DNA from: Acinetobacter dispersus
GTDB lineage: Bacteria; Pseudomonadota; Gammaproteobacteria; Pseudomonadales; Moraxellaceae
Direction: 5' to 3'
Length of the DNA: 64,000 nt
Assembly: GCF_009884975.1 (NCBI RefSeq)
Contig: NZ_CP041970.1
Location: 1 to 64,000 of the forward strand
The notes under the pieces were generated by a model. That model did not search any database and was not told the DNA's origin. It was given only the letters and a program-made list of their open reading frames with translations. Position numbers and translations under genes: made by a program. This document shows, piece after piece, positions 36,624-46,245 of the stretch (positions are counted from its first letter, which is position 1; every line of letters starts with the position of its first letter).

Positions 36624-37763
36624 TTACTTCTTAGCTGCTTCGATAAGTTCGATGAAATGATCGAACAATGGGGCACAGTCATGTGGACCAGGGCTGGCTT
36701 CAGGGTGACCCTGAAAACTGAATGCTGGTTTGTCAGTGCGATGAATACCTTGGTTTGTACCATCAAACAGTGAGCGATGTGTCACTTTTAAGTTTGCAGG
36801 TAAAGTACTCTCGTCAACAGCAAAGCCGTGGTTTTGAGAAGTAATCATCACTGTACCTTCCTCAAGGTTTTGTACAGGATGGTTAGCGCCGTGGTGACCA
36901 TGATTCATTTTCATGGTTTTCGCGCCAGAAGCGAGAGCCAAAATTTGGTGACCCAAGCAAATACCGAATACAGGTAAGTTCGTTGTATCAACAATGGTTT
37001 TCACTGCTTCAATTGCATAGTCACATGCTGCTGGATCACCCGGACCATTTGATAAGAACACGCCATCTGGATTCAATGCGAGCACTTTTTCAGCAGGGGT
37101 TTGCGCAGGAACAACAGTCAATTTACAACCACGGTCTGCAAGCATACGTAAGATGTTGGTTTTGACACCATAATCGTATGCAACAACATGAAATTTTAAT
37201 TCTGGTTGAGAGAAACCCTCGCCCAAAGTCCAAGAACCTTCAGTCCATTCAAAACCTGTCGGATCACAGCATTCTTTCGCAAGATCTAGACCGTTTAAAC
37301 CACCAAATGCACGTGCTTTTGCAATTGCTTCTTCTTCTGTAATATTTTCGCCAGCAAGGATGCAACCATTTTGTGCACCTTTGTCGCGTAGAATACGAGT
37401 CAATTTACGCGTATCAATATCAGCAATCGCAACAACATTATGTTGTTCTAAATATTCACTCAGTGATTGTTCAGCACGGAAATTACTATGTAGTAAAGGC
37501 AGATCACGAATAATTAAACCATTCGCCCATACTTTATGGATGCGACCTGATTCAACGTCTTCACTATTACAGCCAGTATTTCCAATATGAGGATAAGTCA
37601 ACGTCACAATTTGTTGTGCGTAGCTTGGGTCGGTCAAAATTTCTTGATAACCAGTCATGGCAGTGTTAAAAACGACTTCACCAGTCGTACTACCCGATGC
37701 ACCGATAGACGTTCCTTTAAAGATCGTTCCATCTGCGAGGGCTAAAATGGCGGGGGTGCTCAA
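36624..37763 (-). CDS. carA: Carbamoyl-phosphate synthase small (glutaminase) subunit
   Basis: 379 residues (E. coli 382). The N-terminal CPSase small-chain domain includes [21 protein letters not shown]. The C-terminal class I glutamine amidotransferase has nucleophile Cys in [13 protein letters not shown] and the His-Glu pair in [13 protein letters not shown]. It releases ammonia from glutamine and channels it to CarB. First gene of carAB; its promoter and leader (37764-37920) carry the features of an attenuator. Confidence 0.98.
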   Translation of the reverse strand: MSTPAILALADGTIFKGTSIGASGSTTGEVVFNTAMTGYQEILTDPSYAQQIVTLTYPHIGNTGCNSEDVESGRIHKVWANGLIIRDLPLLHSNFRAEQSLSEYLEQHNVVAIADIDTRKLTRILRDKGAQNGCILAGENITEEEAIAKARAFGGLNGLDLAKECCDPTGFEWTEGSWTLGEGFSQPELKFHVVAYDYGVKTNILRMLADRGCKLTVVPAQTPAEKVLALNPDGVFLSNGPGDPAACDYAIEAVKTIVDTTNLPVFGICLGHQILALASGAKTMKMNHGHHGANHPVQNLEEGTVMITSQNHGFAVDESTLPANLKVTHRSLFDGTNQGIHRTDKPAFSFQGHPEASPGPHDCAPLFDHFIELIEAAKK

Positions 37764-37802
37764 ACCAAAGCTCCTGAACTAAGACCACAAAAATAGGGCT
37801 GT

Positions 37803-37884
37803 AAAAAAGCGAGAAGACATAAAAAAAGGCAGGCCGTCTTTAAAAAAACATGCCCCTCCTTCCAGTCTGCTCGCTTGTAACTTA
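37803..37884 (-). promoter_or_regulatory. carAB leader: putative transcription attenuator with mini-ORF
   Basis: Reading the minus strand from the predicted start near 37884: a stem arm AAGCGAGCAGAC (37876-37865), a Shine-Dalgarno AAGGAGG (37861-37855), a mini-ORF ATG TTT TTT TAA (37851-37840), GACGGCCTGCC followed by T7, and the second stem arm GTCTTCTCGCTT (37818-37807) running into T6. The two arms pair over 11 of 12 positions. Stem plus U-tract before carA, with a translatable U-rich segment inside it, is the architecture of UTP-sensitive attenuators such as E. coli pyrBI. The Shine-Dalgarno to ATG spacing is short. Structure is seen; the mechanism is inferred. Confidence 0.6.
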
Positions 37885-37891
37885 ACAGCGC

Positions 37892-37920
37892 ATTATACGC
37901 ATGAGTCCGTGAAAAGTCTA
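37892..37920 (-). promoter_or_regulatory. carAB promoter
   Basis: On the minus strand a perfect -10 TATAAT (37897-37892) and a -35 TAGACT (37920-37915) with a 17-base spacer. Predicted transcription start is about 37884, about 120 nt before the carA start codon and just before the attenuator's first arm. Confidence 0.75.
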
Positions 37921-38123
37921 TGTGTTTTATTTATTAAAGTCGGTAATTATCGAATTCTTTTTAAACAGGCGGACAAAGGTGTCTATTGCAAAATCGCTCA
38001 TCCAGATATCGTTATCATGAGATATTATGCAAATTGTTAGACAATTTTTTCCATGTTTGGGGTGTAGCCGTTTTATCTTATAGTTAGCCAAAAAATCAAC
38101 AATCAATAATGAGGGGAATCAAA

Positions 38124-38702
38124 ATGGCTGACAATCAAACGACACCTGCAACTGCTGAAGAAGTCAAAACTGCTGTAGTTGAAAAAACCACGAAAGCAAA
38201 AGAAGCGGTTGCTGAAAAGACTGCAGAAGTTAAAGAAGTCGTGGCTGAGAAAACTGCAAAAGCGAAAGAAGTCGTTGCAGAAAAAACAGCGAAGGCAAAA
38301 GAAGTGATTGCGGAAACTCAAGAGCAAGCGAAAGAAGTTATTGCTGAGACCCAAGACCAAGTGAAAGAAGTATTAGCTGAAACTCAAGAAAAAATTGAGA
38401 CTGAAGCAAAAGAGTTAAACCAAAACATTCAAAATCAGCTTGTACAAATTAAACAAGACATTTTAGAGCGTATTGAAGTGATCAAAACTCAACTTAATTC
38501 ATCGCAAGGTAACTTACTTGAATTAAAAAATGCATTAAAAACAGAGTTAAATGCATTGATTGAAGATTTAACAAAGGTAAGCAAAGAATTGAAAGATGAC
38601 ATTAGTCAAATTTCAGTGAAGCATAAAGATACTTTAGTCGTGAGTCTTAAACGTACTAAAGAGCAAGCAGTTGAAGCTTGGAATAAAGTGCGCGCAAGCT
38701 AA
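38124..38702 (+). CDS. LEA-like 11-mer repeat protein (hydrophilic Lys/Glu/Ala-rich)
   Basis: 192 residues. ATG 38124 is chosen because GAGGGG lies 7 bp upstream; an ATG at 38109 would add MRGIK and lacks a ribosome site. Residues of about 20-95 are seven tandem 11-mers, close to EKTAKAKEVVA, which is the period and composition of group 3 LEA proteins. The rest is a long amphipathic helix with heptad character (QNQLVQIKQDILERIEVIKTQ). No signal peptide, Cys or Trp-rich region except WNKV near the end. Such proteins are disordered and protect proteins or membranes on drying. Acinetobacter is known to use hydrophilins for desiccation tolerance; that this is one of them is inference. Confidence 0.75.
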   Translation: MADNQTTPATAEEVKTAVVEKTTKAKEAVAEKTAEVKEVVAEKTAKAKEVVAEKTAKAKEVIAETQEQAKEVIAETQDQVKEVLAETQEKIETEAKELNQNIQNQLVQIKQDILERIEVIKTQLNSSQGNLLELKNALKTELNALIEDLTKVSKELKDDISQISVKHKDTLVVSLKRTKEQAVEAWNKVRAS

Positions 38703-38716
38703 TAGATTATATGCAT

Positions 38717-38748
38717 AAAAAAAGCGAGAATTTTTCTCGCTTTTTTTA
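38717..38748. terminator. Bidirectional terminator
   Basis: A7-GCGAGAA / TTCTCGC-T7 with a TTT loop, between the convergent LEA-like and DOMON-like genes; T tracts on both strands. Confidence 0.92.
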
Positions 38749-38759
38749 TGCTCAAAACA

Positions 38760-39296
38760 TTAGAATTGATGCAACCAGTCACGTTTATTATGAAAGTCAG
38801 CTTGAGGACTACTGTGCTGCATTGCAAAATAATGCATACCTTGTGTGGTATTTAATACCATGCTTAAACCAAGGTATAAGTCAGACCATTTCAATTTATG
38901 TTGTTGCATAAATTGAGACAGATCTAAACTGACGTTTAAACCATAATGGGTACGCTGCAAATGATTCAGCTCAATGTCATATGCAGCAGTTGGCGGCATA
39001 TTTTCAGGGTAGCGATATTCTTCAAATTGATAGACTTGCCAAGCTTGAGAAGGGGAGAGGTTAATTTCACGATAGAAATCTTCACCTTTCACACCGACAA
39101 AAATCTCAAAGCACGTCTGTTCCCATAAAAAGTCTTGCCGTGGATGTGCAGCGACTTGATCTGGGTAAATCAAAAATTGATTTGGGTCACGAACCCAAAA
39201 ACCAACATTTAGGGTTGCTGGCGTTTGTTGTTCAATCGCTCCAACGACCGTAATGGCACTAAAGCGATCAAAGGCAGACAGTTCATAACTTGCCAT
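38760..39296 (-). CDS. DOMON-like domain protein
   Basis: 178 residues, a single beta-sandwich domain with LNVGFWVRDP, WEQTCFEIFVGVKGEDFYREINLSPSQAW, and ADFHNKRDW near the end. These are the conserved stretches of the DOMON-like family (related to CBM9 folds) found in many proteobacteria. No signal peptide is seen, so it is probably cytoplasmic. Function unknown. It lies 5 bp after yhbY on the same strand and is probably co-transcribed with it. Confidence 0.8.
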   Translation of the reverse strand: MASYELSAFDRFSAITVVGAIEQQTPATLNVGFWVRDPNQFLIYPDQVAAHPRQDFLWEQTCFEIFVGVKGEDFYREINLSPSQAWQVYQFEEYRYPENMPPTAAYDIELNHLQRTHYGLNVSLDLSQFMQQHKLKWSDLYLGLSMVLNTTQGMHYFAMQHSSPQADFHNKRDWLHQF

Positions 39297-39301
39297 CGTA
39301 A

Positions 39302-39628
39302 TTACTTATTATTTAAATGAGCAAAACGAACTAAGTTAGAAAGGTGTTGGTTTTGCTTCGCTGCTTTTTTATAGAGCAAAACAATTTTACCAATTTTCTG
39401 TACAGATTCTGCACCTGTAGCTTCAACAATCGCGTCAATCACTGCTGCACGCGCATCACGGTCTTCGCCCGCAATTTTCACTTTGATCAACTCGTGATCA
39501 TTCAGCGCACGATTTGTTTCTTCAATGACGTTTTCTGTAAGACCTTGGCCACCAATCATTACAACTGGATTCAGCGCATGGCCAATTTGACGTAAACGCT
39601 TACGTTCATGGATAGATAAAGCCGCCAT
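39302..39628 (-). CDS. yhbY: Ribosome-assembly RNA-binding protein YhbY (CRM domain)
   Basis: 108 residues from ATG 39628 (MAALSIHERKRLRQ), matching the family start; an in-frame ATG at 39712 would add 28 unrelated residues. The CRM-domain signature GGQGLTENVIEE replaces the GxxG loop, and HELIKVKIAGEDRDAR and IVLLYK follow. It binds pre-50S ribosomes. It is divergent from rlmE-ftsH, as in many gammaproteobacteria. Confidence 0.95.
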   Translation of the reverse strand: MAALSIHERKRLRQIGHALNPVVMIGGQGLTENVIEETNRALNDHELIKVKIAGEDRDARAAVIDAIVEATGAESVQKIGKIVLLYKKAAKQNQHLSNLVRFAHLNNK

Positions 39629-39858
39629 TAAAAATACCTGATTGGAAAAACGACCTAGTATAACTTGCATCCCGAATCTAAGATAGATTGAGCAGACAAG
39701 CACTTGAAACAAAAATGTGAAAAATTACTGAAAATCACCAATTATGTTGATCGAAAAAAATCTGTAAAACTTCGTGTGAATGAAGTACATCCGTACTGTA
39801 ATGAGAGTAATTTTCACGTACAATGACTCATCAGAAGTTTTTTGAAATTTAGTGAGTT

Positions 39859-40508
39859 ATGGCAACACGCATTACCAATCAAAAATTGTCTAAAAGCAGT
39901 CGTGTGTGGATGCGAGAGCATTTGGATGACCCTTTTGTCAAAAAAGCACAAAAGGAAGGTTATCGCGCACGTGCGCATATAAACTACTTGAAATCCAAGA
40001 AAAATATAAAATGATCAAGCCGGGTATGACGGTTGTCGACTTAGGCGCAGCACCAGGCAGTTGGTCTCAAATCGCAGGTAAACTGGTGGGATCAAAGGGC
40101 TTGGTTATTGCTTCAGATATCCTCGCAATGGATGCACTTCCAGATGTGACATTTTTACAAGGCGACTTCCGTGAAGAAGAAGTTTTCGAAAAATTGTTAA
40201 ATATTTTAAATGGACGTCAAGTAGACATTGTAATTTCAGATATGGCCCCCAATACATCAGGTAATAGGGCTGTTGATCAACCGCGTCAAATTTACTTATG
40301 TGAATTGGCTTTGGATTTTGCTCAGAAAGTTCTCGGACCAAACGGACAGTTTATTGTTAAAGTGTTCCAAGGGACGGGATTTGATGAATTCCGAAAACAG
40401 GTAGTCGATAGTTTTGATGTATTAAAAACAGCCAAACCTGCGGCATCACGTGCTCGATCGAAAGAAGTTTTTTTGATTGGTCAGGGTCGTAAAAAGGCAT
40501 TGCAATAA
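39859..40508 (+). pseudogene. rlmE: rlmE (23S rRNA U2552 2'-O-methyltransferase) with a one-base frameshift
   Basis: From ATG 39859 the frame encodes an RlmE N-terminus ([20 protein letters not shown] to EGYRARA), then at about 39973-39975 one base is missing. The original frame stops at TGA 40012. The rest ([18 protein letters not shown], then [14 protein letters not shown] site, DMAPN, VKVFQG, RARSKEV) continues in the other frame to 40508. Restoring one base gives 216 residues, close to E. coli's 209. The catalytic Lys (of AYK) is lost from both partial products. A start ATG at 40011 overlaps the TGA (ATGA), so a 165-residue C-terminal piece could be made. The break lies on a 12-bp palindrome (39965-39976). 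It may be a real mutation or a sequencing error. Confidence 0.88.
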
Positions 40509-40644
40509 AAGTGTACTTGCCAAGTTGTTAAAAATTGTGCATTTTGTACCTTTTAAGTTTTTTGCAACGCAAATTCATTGCTGTTTTTGTGAAGGTCAGC
40601 CAAGATTAGGTATGATCAAATTAGATTGATATGGGAATAAAGCC

Positions 40645-42540
40645 TTGAGCGATTACTTCAAGAATGCCGTATTGTGGCTCATCATACTCGGTGTTCTGAT
40701 TTTGATTTTTAGCAACGTCAGTGACCGCAATAAGCCTGCAGCGATGAAATATTCTGATTTCGTTGCAGCGGTGAATGCTGGGCAAATTAAACAAGTCACA
40801 ATTGACGGTTTAAATATTAATGGTGAAAAAACCAATGGTTCTGCTTTTGAGACGGTTCGTCCTCAAGTAGAAGACACTGAGTTGCTACCAAGCTTGAATA
40901 AACAAAATGTAGTTGTTGAAGGCACAGCGCCACAACGTCAAGGCATTTTGATGCAACTTCTCATTGCGAGTTTCCCTGTATTGCTCATCATCTTATTATT
41001 CATGTTCTTCATGCGTAATATGGGTGGTGGTGCAGGTGGCAAAAACGGTCCTATGAGTTTTGGTAAGTCAAAAGCAAAAATGTTATCTGAAGATCAAATC
41101 AAGTTAACATTTAGTGATGTTGCAGGCTGTGACGAAGCAAAACAAGAAGTGGTTGAAATCGTTGATTTCTTAAAAGACCCTGCTAAATTCAAACGCCTTG
41201 GTGCAACCATTCCACGTGGTGTACTTATGGTTGGTCCTCCAGGTACTGGTAAAACGTTATTGGCGAAAGCCATTGCTGGTGAGGCTAAGGTTCCATTCTT
41301 TAGTATCTCTGGTTCTGACTTCGTAGAAATGTTTGTCGGTGTTGGTGCGTCTCGTGTCCGTGATATGTTCGAACAAGCAAAACGCCATGCGCCATGTATC
41401 ATCTTTATTGATGAGATTGATGCAGTTGGTCGTCATCGTGGTTCGGGTACAGGTGGTGGTCATGATGAGCGTGAACAGACCCTGAACCAGATGCTTGTTG
41501 AAATGGACGGTTTTGAAGGCAATGAAGGCGTGATCGTTATTGCTGCAACCAACCGTGTTGATGTATTGGATAAAGCATTGCTTCGTCCAGGTCGTTTTGA
41601 CCGTCAAGTGATGGTTGGTCTACCAGACATTCGTGGTCGTGAACAAATCTTGAACGTTCATTTGAAGAAACTTCCTTCTGTTACAGGTGTAGATATTAAA
41701 GTTCTTGCACGTGGTACACCAGGATTCTCAGGTGCGCAACTTGCAAACTTAGTTAACGAAGCTGCATTGTTTGCTGCTCGCCGTAATAAAAATACGGTGG
41801 ATATGCATGACTTTGAAGATGCGAAAGACAAGATCTACATGGGCCCTGAACGTAAATCGATGGTGATTCGTGAAGAAGAGCGTCGTGCAACGGCTTACCA
41901 TGAAGCAGGACATGCGATTGTTGCTGAAATCTTACCGGGTACAGACCCTGTGCATAAGGTAACAATCATGCCACGCGGTTGGGCATTGGGTGTCACTTGG
42001 CAGCTTCCTGAACAAGATCAGACTAGCCACTATAAAGATAAGATGTTGAATGAACTTTCAATCTTGTTTGGTGGTCGTATTGCAGAAGAAGTGTTCATTA
42101 ACCAAATGTCGACAGGTGCATCTAACGACTTTGAACGTGCAACTAAAATGGCACGTGCAATGGTGACCAAATATGGTATGTCTGATGCGCTCGGTGTAAT
42201 GGTTTATGAAGATGAAAACCAAAATGGTTTCTTCGGTAATGTAGGTAGTCGTACCATTTCTGAAGCTACGCAACAAAAAGTAGATGAAGAAGTTCGTCGT
42301 ATCTTGGATCAACAATATAAAGTTGCACGCGACATCTTGGAAAATAACAAAGATATCGCTCATGCAATGGTGAAAGCGTTGATGGATTGGGAAACAATCG
42401 ATCGCGATCAGATCCGTGACATCATGGAAGGTCGTGAACCGCAACCACCTAAAGTTTATGTTGCTGAAAATCCAGTGGCTGCATTTGAACCACCGAAAGA
42501 TGGTCCATCTACACCACCACCATTACCAGCAATGGGCTAA
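40645..42540 (+). CDS. ftsH: ATP-dependent zinc metalloprotease FtsH
   Basis: 631 residues from TTG 40645 ([16 protein letters not shown]). Two transmembrane segments (about 8-25 and 100-122) flank a periplasmic domain. The AAA domain has Walker A GPPGTGKT, Walker [12 protein letters not shown] and the second region of homology [20 protein letters not shown]. The protease site is HEAGH. It is a hexameric inner-membrane quality-control protease that also degrades LpxC and heat-shock factors in relatives. It follows rlmE by 136 bp, as in E. coli. Confidence 0.98.
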   Translation: MSDYFKNAVLWLIILGVLILIFSNVSDRNKPAAMKYSDFVAAVNAGQIKQVTIDGLNINGEKTNGSAFETVRPQVEDTELLPSLNKQNVVVEGTAPQRQGILMQLLIASFPVLLIILLFMFFMRNMGGGAGGKNGPMSFGKSKAKMLSEDQIKLTFSDVAGCDEAKQEVVEIVDFLKDPAKFKRLGATIPRGVLMVGPPGTGKTLLAKAIAGEAKVPFFSISGSDFVEMFVGVGASRVRDMFEQAKRHAPCIIFIDEIDAVGRHRGSGTGGGHDEREQTLNQMLVEMDGFEGNEGVIVIAATNRVDVLDKALLRPGRFDRQVMVGLPDIRGREQILNVHLKKLPSVTGVDIKVLARGTPGFSGAQLANLVNEAALFAARRNKNTVDMHDFEDAKDKIYMGPERKSMVIREEERRATAYHEAGHAIVAEILPGTDPVHKVTIMPRGWALGVTWQLPEQDQTSHYKDKMLNELSILFGGRIAEEVFINQMSTGASNDFERATKMARAMVTKYGMSDALGVMVYEDENQNGFFGNVGSRTISEATQQKVDEEVRRILDQQYKVARDILENNKDIAHAMVKALMDWETIDRDQIRDIMEGREPQPPKVYVAENPVAAFEPPKDGPSTPPPLPAMG

Positions 42541-42553
42541 TCAAAGATAAAAT

Positions 42554-42583
42554 AAAAAGAGCGACTTCGGTCGCTCTTTTTTT
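42554..42583 (+). terminator. Terminator of ftsH
   Basis: 12-bp stem AAAAAGAGCGAC / GTCGCTCTTTTT with a TTCG loop and T run. Confidence 0.93.
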
Positions 42584-42676
42584 GTTTAGATATTCGCCCA
42601 AACTGAAAATAAATCATCAACGTTCTAGAGGCGGTCTTGTTAAAATAAGCCTGTTAAAGTAGGAAGAGTCTTGATC

Positions 42677-43525
42677 ATGCAGTTGATGCCATTACCACAA
42701 AATCAGTTACAGTGTGGTCGTTTTAGGTTAGATCTCTCTCAGCCTCATGTGATGGGCATTTTGAATGTCACGCCTGATTCGTTTAGTGATGGCGGACAGC
42801 ACCACCAAAAAGACCAAGCAATCAAGCATGCTTTACAGATGGTTGACGATGGTGCAACCATTATTGATATTGGTGGAGAGTCAACTCGCCCAAATGCTTC
42901 AGCTGTCGAATTAGCAGAAGAAATTCGTCGAGTGATTCCAGTGGTCGAAGCATTATCAAAATATGATGTGATTATGTCGATTGATACAAGTCAGCCTGAG
43001 GTGATGCGTGCCGCTGTACAAGCAGGGGCACATATCTGGAACGATGTGCGTGCATTAACTCGCCCAAAGGCCCTAGAAACTGCTGCTGAGTTGAATATTC
43101 CTGTGGTGTTGATGCATATGCGTGGTGAACCGACCAATATGAATCAGCTTGATCAGTATGATAATGTGACTGAAGATGTGATTTATGAATTGCAGCAACG
43201 CTTGGATCAAGCAATTGCAGTGGGAGTCAGAAAAGAAAACATCATTATCGATCCTGGTTTTGGATTTGCCAAAAATGCTCAGCAAAACTTTCAATTATTG
43301 AATGAGTTTTGGAAGCTTAATCGAATGGGCTATCCAATTTTATCAGGCTTATCGCGGAAGCGTTTTATTGGTGAAGCCTTAAATGGTGTACCTGCTCAAG
43401 AGCGCGCGGTTGGCAGTGTGACTGGACACCTTTTAAGCATACAGCAGGGTGCGAGTATTGTTCGGGTACATGATGTTAAAGCCACTCGTGATGCGATAAA
43501 AGTTTGGAACATGATGCAAGCTTAG
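42677..43525 (+). CDS. folP: Dihydropteroate synthase
   Basis: 282 residues, as in E. coli, from ATG 42677 with AGGAAGAG about 8 bp upstream; an in-frame TTG at 42671 is less likely. Motifs: MGILNVTPDSFSDGG, IDIGGESTRP, VVLMHMRGEPTNM, IIIDPGFGFAK, GLSRKRFIG. It joins p-aminobenzoate to the pterin pyrophosphate in folate synthesis and is the sulfonamide target. It lies directly downstream of ftsH behind a terminator. Confidence 0.98.
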   Translation: MQLMPLPQNQLQCGRFRLDLSQPHVMGILNVTPDSFSDGGQHHQKDQAIKHALQMVDDGATIIDIGGESTRPNASAVELAEEIRRVIPVVEALSKYDVIMSIDTSQPEVMRAAVQAGAHIWNDVRALTRPKALETAAELNIPVVLMHMRGEPTNMNQLDQYDNVTEDVIYELQQRLDQAIAVGVRKENIIIDPGFGFAKNAQQNFQLLNEFWKLNRMGYPILSGLSRKRFIGEALNGVPAQERAVGSVTGHLLSIQQGASIVRVHDVKATRDAIKVWNMMQA

Positions 43526-43622
43526 ACCTCACTGATGTGTCAGTAGGGCTTAAGGGCTCTATTGACTTGCTTGATCAGATTAAATATAACAAGGCTATAA
43601 AATAAGATAAGTGATATTAAAA

Positions 43623-44381
43623 ATGGAAAATAAAACAATTACATATAAAAGTTTATGGGTGTTTGCACTCATTCTTAGTCTTGGATTTATTATTTCTGCA
43701 GGCGTCATGGGTTATGCACTTAAACAGTTTAATAGCACCAAAAACTCGATTACAGTCAAAGGATTAGCTGAAAAACCGATTCAAGCCGATTCAGCACGCT
43801 GGGAGATTAATTTACAAACCAGCCATACATCTGACACCATTCCACAAGCCTATCAATTGCTTGATCAACAAATGAAAGAATTACAAAGCTTTTTTGTTGA
43901 GCATGGTTTTAAAGCAGCGGATATGCAACTCGGAAATAAAAGCTCTCAGCCTTATTATGAAGAAGTAAATATGGGGGACGGGCGGATTAATCGTGAGTTT
44001 AAAGGCTATATGGCATTGCAATCCTTGGTGATTGCGAGTCGTGATATCAAGAAGATTGAACAGGCGGCTAAAGAAGCCTATCTACTGGATGAAAAAGGCA
44101 TTGCGATTGAACAGAAACCAGAATATCTCGTGTCGAATTTAGAAGAAATAAAAATGTCGTTGATTGCCAATGCCACTAAGAATGCTTACAGCCGTGCCAA
44201 TGAGTTTGCCAAAGTGGGAGGCGTGAAGGTCGGGATGATGCGCTCAGCCAGTCAAGGTGCATTTTATATCTTGCCAGAAAGTGGCTCGGATGATGACAGT
44301 GATTATGGCGGTGCTTATGACAAGGCCACCATCAATAAAATTGCCCGTGTAGTGGTCACCATCAATTATGCGATTGAGTAG
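43623..44381 (+). CDS. SIMPL-domain (DUF541) membrane-anchored protein
   Basis: 252 residues from ATG 43623; an in-frame GTG at 43611 adds four residues. One N-terminal transmembrane segment (about 8-30, LWVFALILSLGFIISAGVMGYAL), then a periplasmic SIMPL domain: SITVKGLAEKPIQADSARW, a repeated helix-strand pattern, YSRANEFAKVGGVKVG and VVVTINYAIE. SIMPL proteins such as BP26/YggE form ring-like periplasmic oligomers linked to oxidative stress. Function here unknown. Confidence 0.85.
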   Translation: MENKTITYKSLWVFALILSLGFIISAGVMGYALKQFNSTKNSITVKGLAEKPIQADSARWEINLQTSHTSDTIPQAYQLLDQQMKELQSFFVEHGFKAADMQLGNKSSQPYYEEVNMGDGRINREFKGYMALQSLVIASRDIKKIEQAAKEAYLLDEKGIAIEQKPEYLVSNLEEIKMSLIANATKNAYSRANEFAKVGGVKVGMMRSASQGAFYILPESGSDDDSDYGGAYDKATINKIARVVVTINYAIE

Positions 44382-44415
44382 AACCTTAGCTTTAGATCTC
44401 GAATCAGCAAGCTTA

Positions 44416-44453
44416 GAAAGATACATTCAAATACGATGTATCTTTCTTTTTTT
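44416..44453 (+). terminator. Terminator after the SIMPL gene
   Basis: 11-bp perfect stem GAAAGATACAT / ATGTATCTTTC, 9-base loop, then T7. Confidence 0.9.
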
Positions 44454-44516
44454 GCATACAATTCTCTGTATATCAACTTTATTTGAAAAAACGAATTAGA
44501 ATTGGGAAATTGAACA

Positions 44517-46157
44517 ATGCATCAATCAACAAAAATATTAACATTAACTGTGCTGAGTTATATGGTGATGGCGTGTAGTACACCTGTCAAACACTACGAT
44601 CAGGTTGCAGTTGAAACTGCGATGCCCGTGTCGCCAGCACCAATGACCATGTCAAATCAGGGATTGGCACAAACTCGCAAGATGATCGCACCTGCATCTT
44701 ATATTGCAGTGATGCCGAGTATGGAAAGACCGCGTTTAGAACAGAATACTGAAAAATACCAAAAAAATGAGGTCAATCCAGTTCATCGTGTGGCTGATCA
44801 AGCTGTTTCAACTTTTAGTATTGATGTGGATACGGGAAGCTATACAAACACTCGTCGTTTCCTGAATGATGGTCGTTTACCTCCTGTCGATGCAGTCCGT
44901 GCCGAGGAGATGGTTAATTATTTTGATTATCAGTATCCACAACCAAATAGTATTCACCCTTTTTCAGTCAGTACTGAAACAGTAGATTCTCCTTGGAAAG
45001 AAAATGCCAAACTGATCAAAATCGGGATTCAGGCCAAAGATTTAAGCACTAAACAATTGCCGCCTGCTAATCTGGTATTTTTGGTTGATGTCTCGGGCAG
45101 TATGGATGCAGCAGACAAATTACCTTTGGTTAAACAAACTTTGCGTTTACTCACGGAGCAACTTCGCCCACAGGATAAAGTCACCATCATTACTTATGCC
45201 AGTGGTGAAAAATTGGTGTTAGAACCGACTGCTGGCGACCAAAAAGATAAGATATTGGCTGTGATTAATGCATTACAGGCAAGTGGGGCAACTGCAGGGG
45301 AACAAGCCATTCAACTGGCTTATAAGCAAGCTGAAAAAGCCTTTGTGAAAAATGGCATTAACCGTATTTTACTGGCGACGGACGGTGACTTTAATGTCGG
45401 TATTACTGATTTTAGTACCTTAAAAGGCATGGTGGCTGAGAAACGCAAAAGAGGTATTTCTTTAACGACATTAGGTTTTGGTACAGGAAACTACAATGAG
45501 CAGTTGATGGAACAACTGGCGGATGCAGGCGATGGCAATTACAGCTATATCGACAATAAAAATGAAGCGAAAAAAGTGGTACAACGTCAGCTTTCTTCAA
45601 CGCTTGCAACCGTTGCTCAGGATGTCAAAATTCAGGTCGAATTTAATCCAGCGACAGTGAAAGAATATCGTTTAGTCGGTTATGAAAATCGGATGTTAAA
45701 ACAGGAAGATTTCAATAACGATAAAGTTGATGCAGGAGATATTGGGGCAGGTCATAATGTCACGGCAATTTATGAAATCGTTCCAGTCGGTCAGCAGGGC
45801 TGGCTTAATGATTCACGCTATCAGGCATCGGCAAAAACAGAACCAGCGAAAAAGTCTGAATATGCCTTTGTAAACTTGCGCTATAAATTGCCAAGTCAAC
45901 AAAAAAGCATTCTTTTAAACCAAGCTGTAAGAGCTGAAAGTAAGCCCCTTGCACAAGCCAATAACGATACCCGTTTTGCGATAGCAGTTGCTTCTTATGC
46001 CCAGCAGTTAAAAGGCGGGCAGTACAATGGCGCAATGGGATGGGATCAAATTATCCAATTGGCACAACAATCAGCAAAACCAGATCCTTATCAAATGCGT
46101 GAGGAGTTCGTAGAGCTGGCGAAGATTGCCAAAAGCTTGAGTGCTAAAAAAGATTAA
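44517..46157 (+). CDS. VWA-domain lipoprotein (YfbK-like)
   Basis: 546 residues. Lipoprotein signal ending VMAC (Cys about 20). A YfbK-type N-terminal domain (STFSIDVDTGSYTNTRRFL, AVRAEEMVNYFDY) is followed by a von Willebrand A domain with an intact MIDAS (FLVDVSGSMD, ATDGDFNVG) and a C-terminal DUF3520-like region (YAFVNLRYKLP, RFAIAVASYAQQLKGG). Envelope-anchored, metal-dependent adhesion or scaffold protein; ligand unknown. ATG 44517 is the start of the signal peptide. Confidence 0.9.
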   Translation: MHQSTKILTLTVLSYMVMACSTPVKHYDQVAVETAMPVSPAPMTMSNQGLAQTRKMIAPASYIAVMPSMERPRLEQNTEKYQKNEVNPVHRVADQAVSTFSIDVDTGSYTNTRRFLNDGRLPPVDAVRAEEMVNYFDYQYPQPNSIHPFSVSTETVDSPWKENAKLIKIGIQAKDLSTKQLPPANLVFLVDVSGSMDAADKLPLVKQTLRLLTEQLRPQDKVTIITYASGEKLVLEPTAGDQKDKILAVINALQASGATAGEQAIQLAYKQAEKAFVKNGINRILLATDGDFNVGITDFSTLKGMVAEKRKRGISLTTLGFGTGNYNEQLMEQLADAGDGNYSYIDNKNEAKKVVQRQLSSTLATVAQDVKIQVEFNPATVKEYRLVGYENRMLKQEDFNNDKVDAGDIGAGHNVTAIYEIVPVGQQGWLNDSRYQASAKTEPAKKSEYAFVNLRYKLPSQQKSILLNQAVRAESKPLAQANNDTRFAIAVASYAQQLKGGQYNGAMGWDQIIQLAQQSAKPDPYQMREEFVELAKIAKSLSAKKD

Positions 46158-46245
46158 ACATTGTTTTTGAGAAATGGTCGGAAAGCATAATGTTACCGAC
46201 CATTAGATCAGACTGATTTCAATAATAGAAGAAATGATAATTAAG

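Noticed and set aside
46174..46203. Hairpin ATGGTCGG / CCGACCAT after the VWA gene
   Set aside because: No following T run, so not called as a terminator; could be an operator or simply chance.
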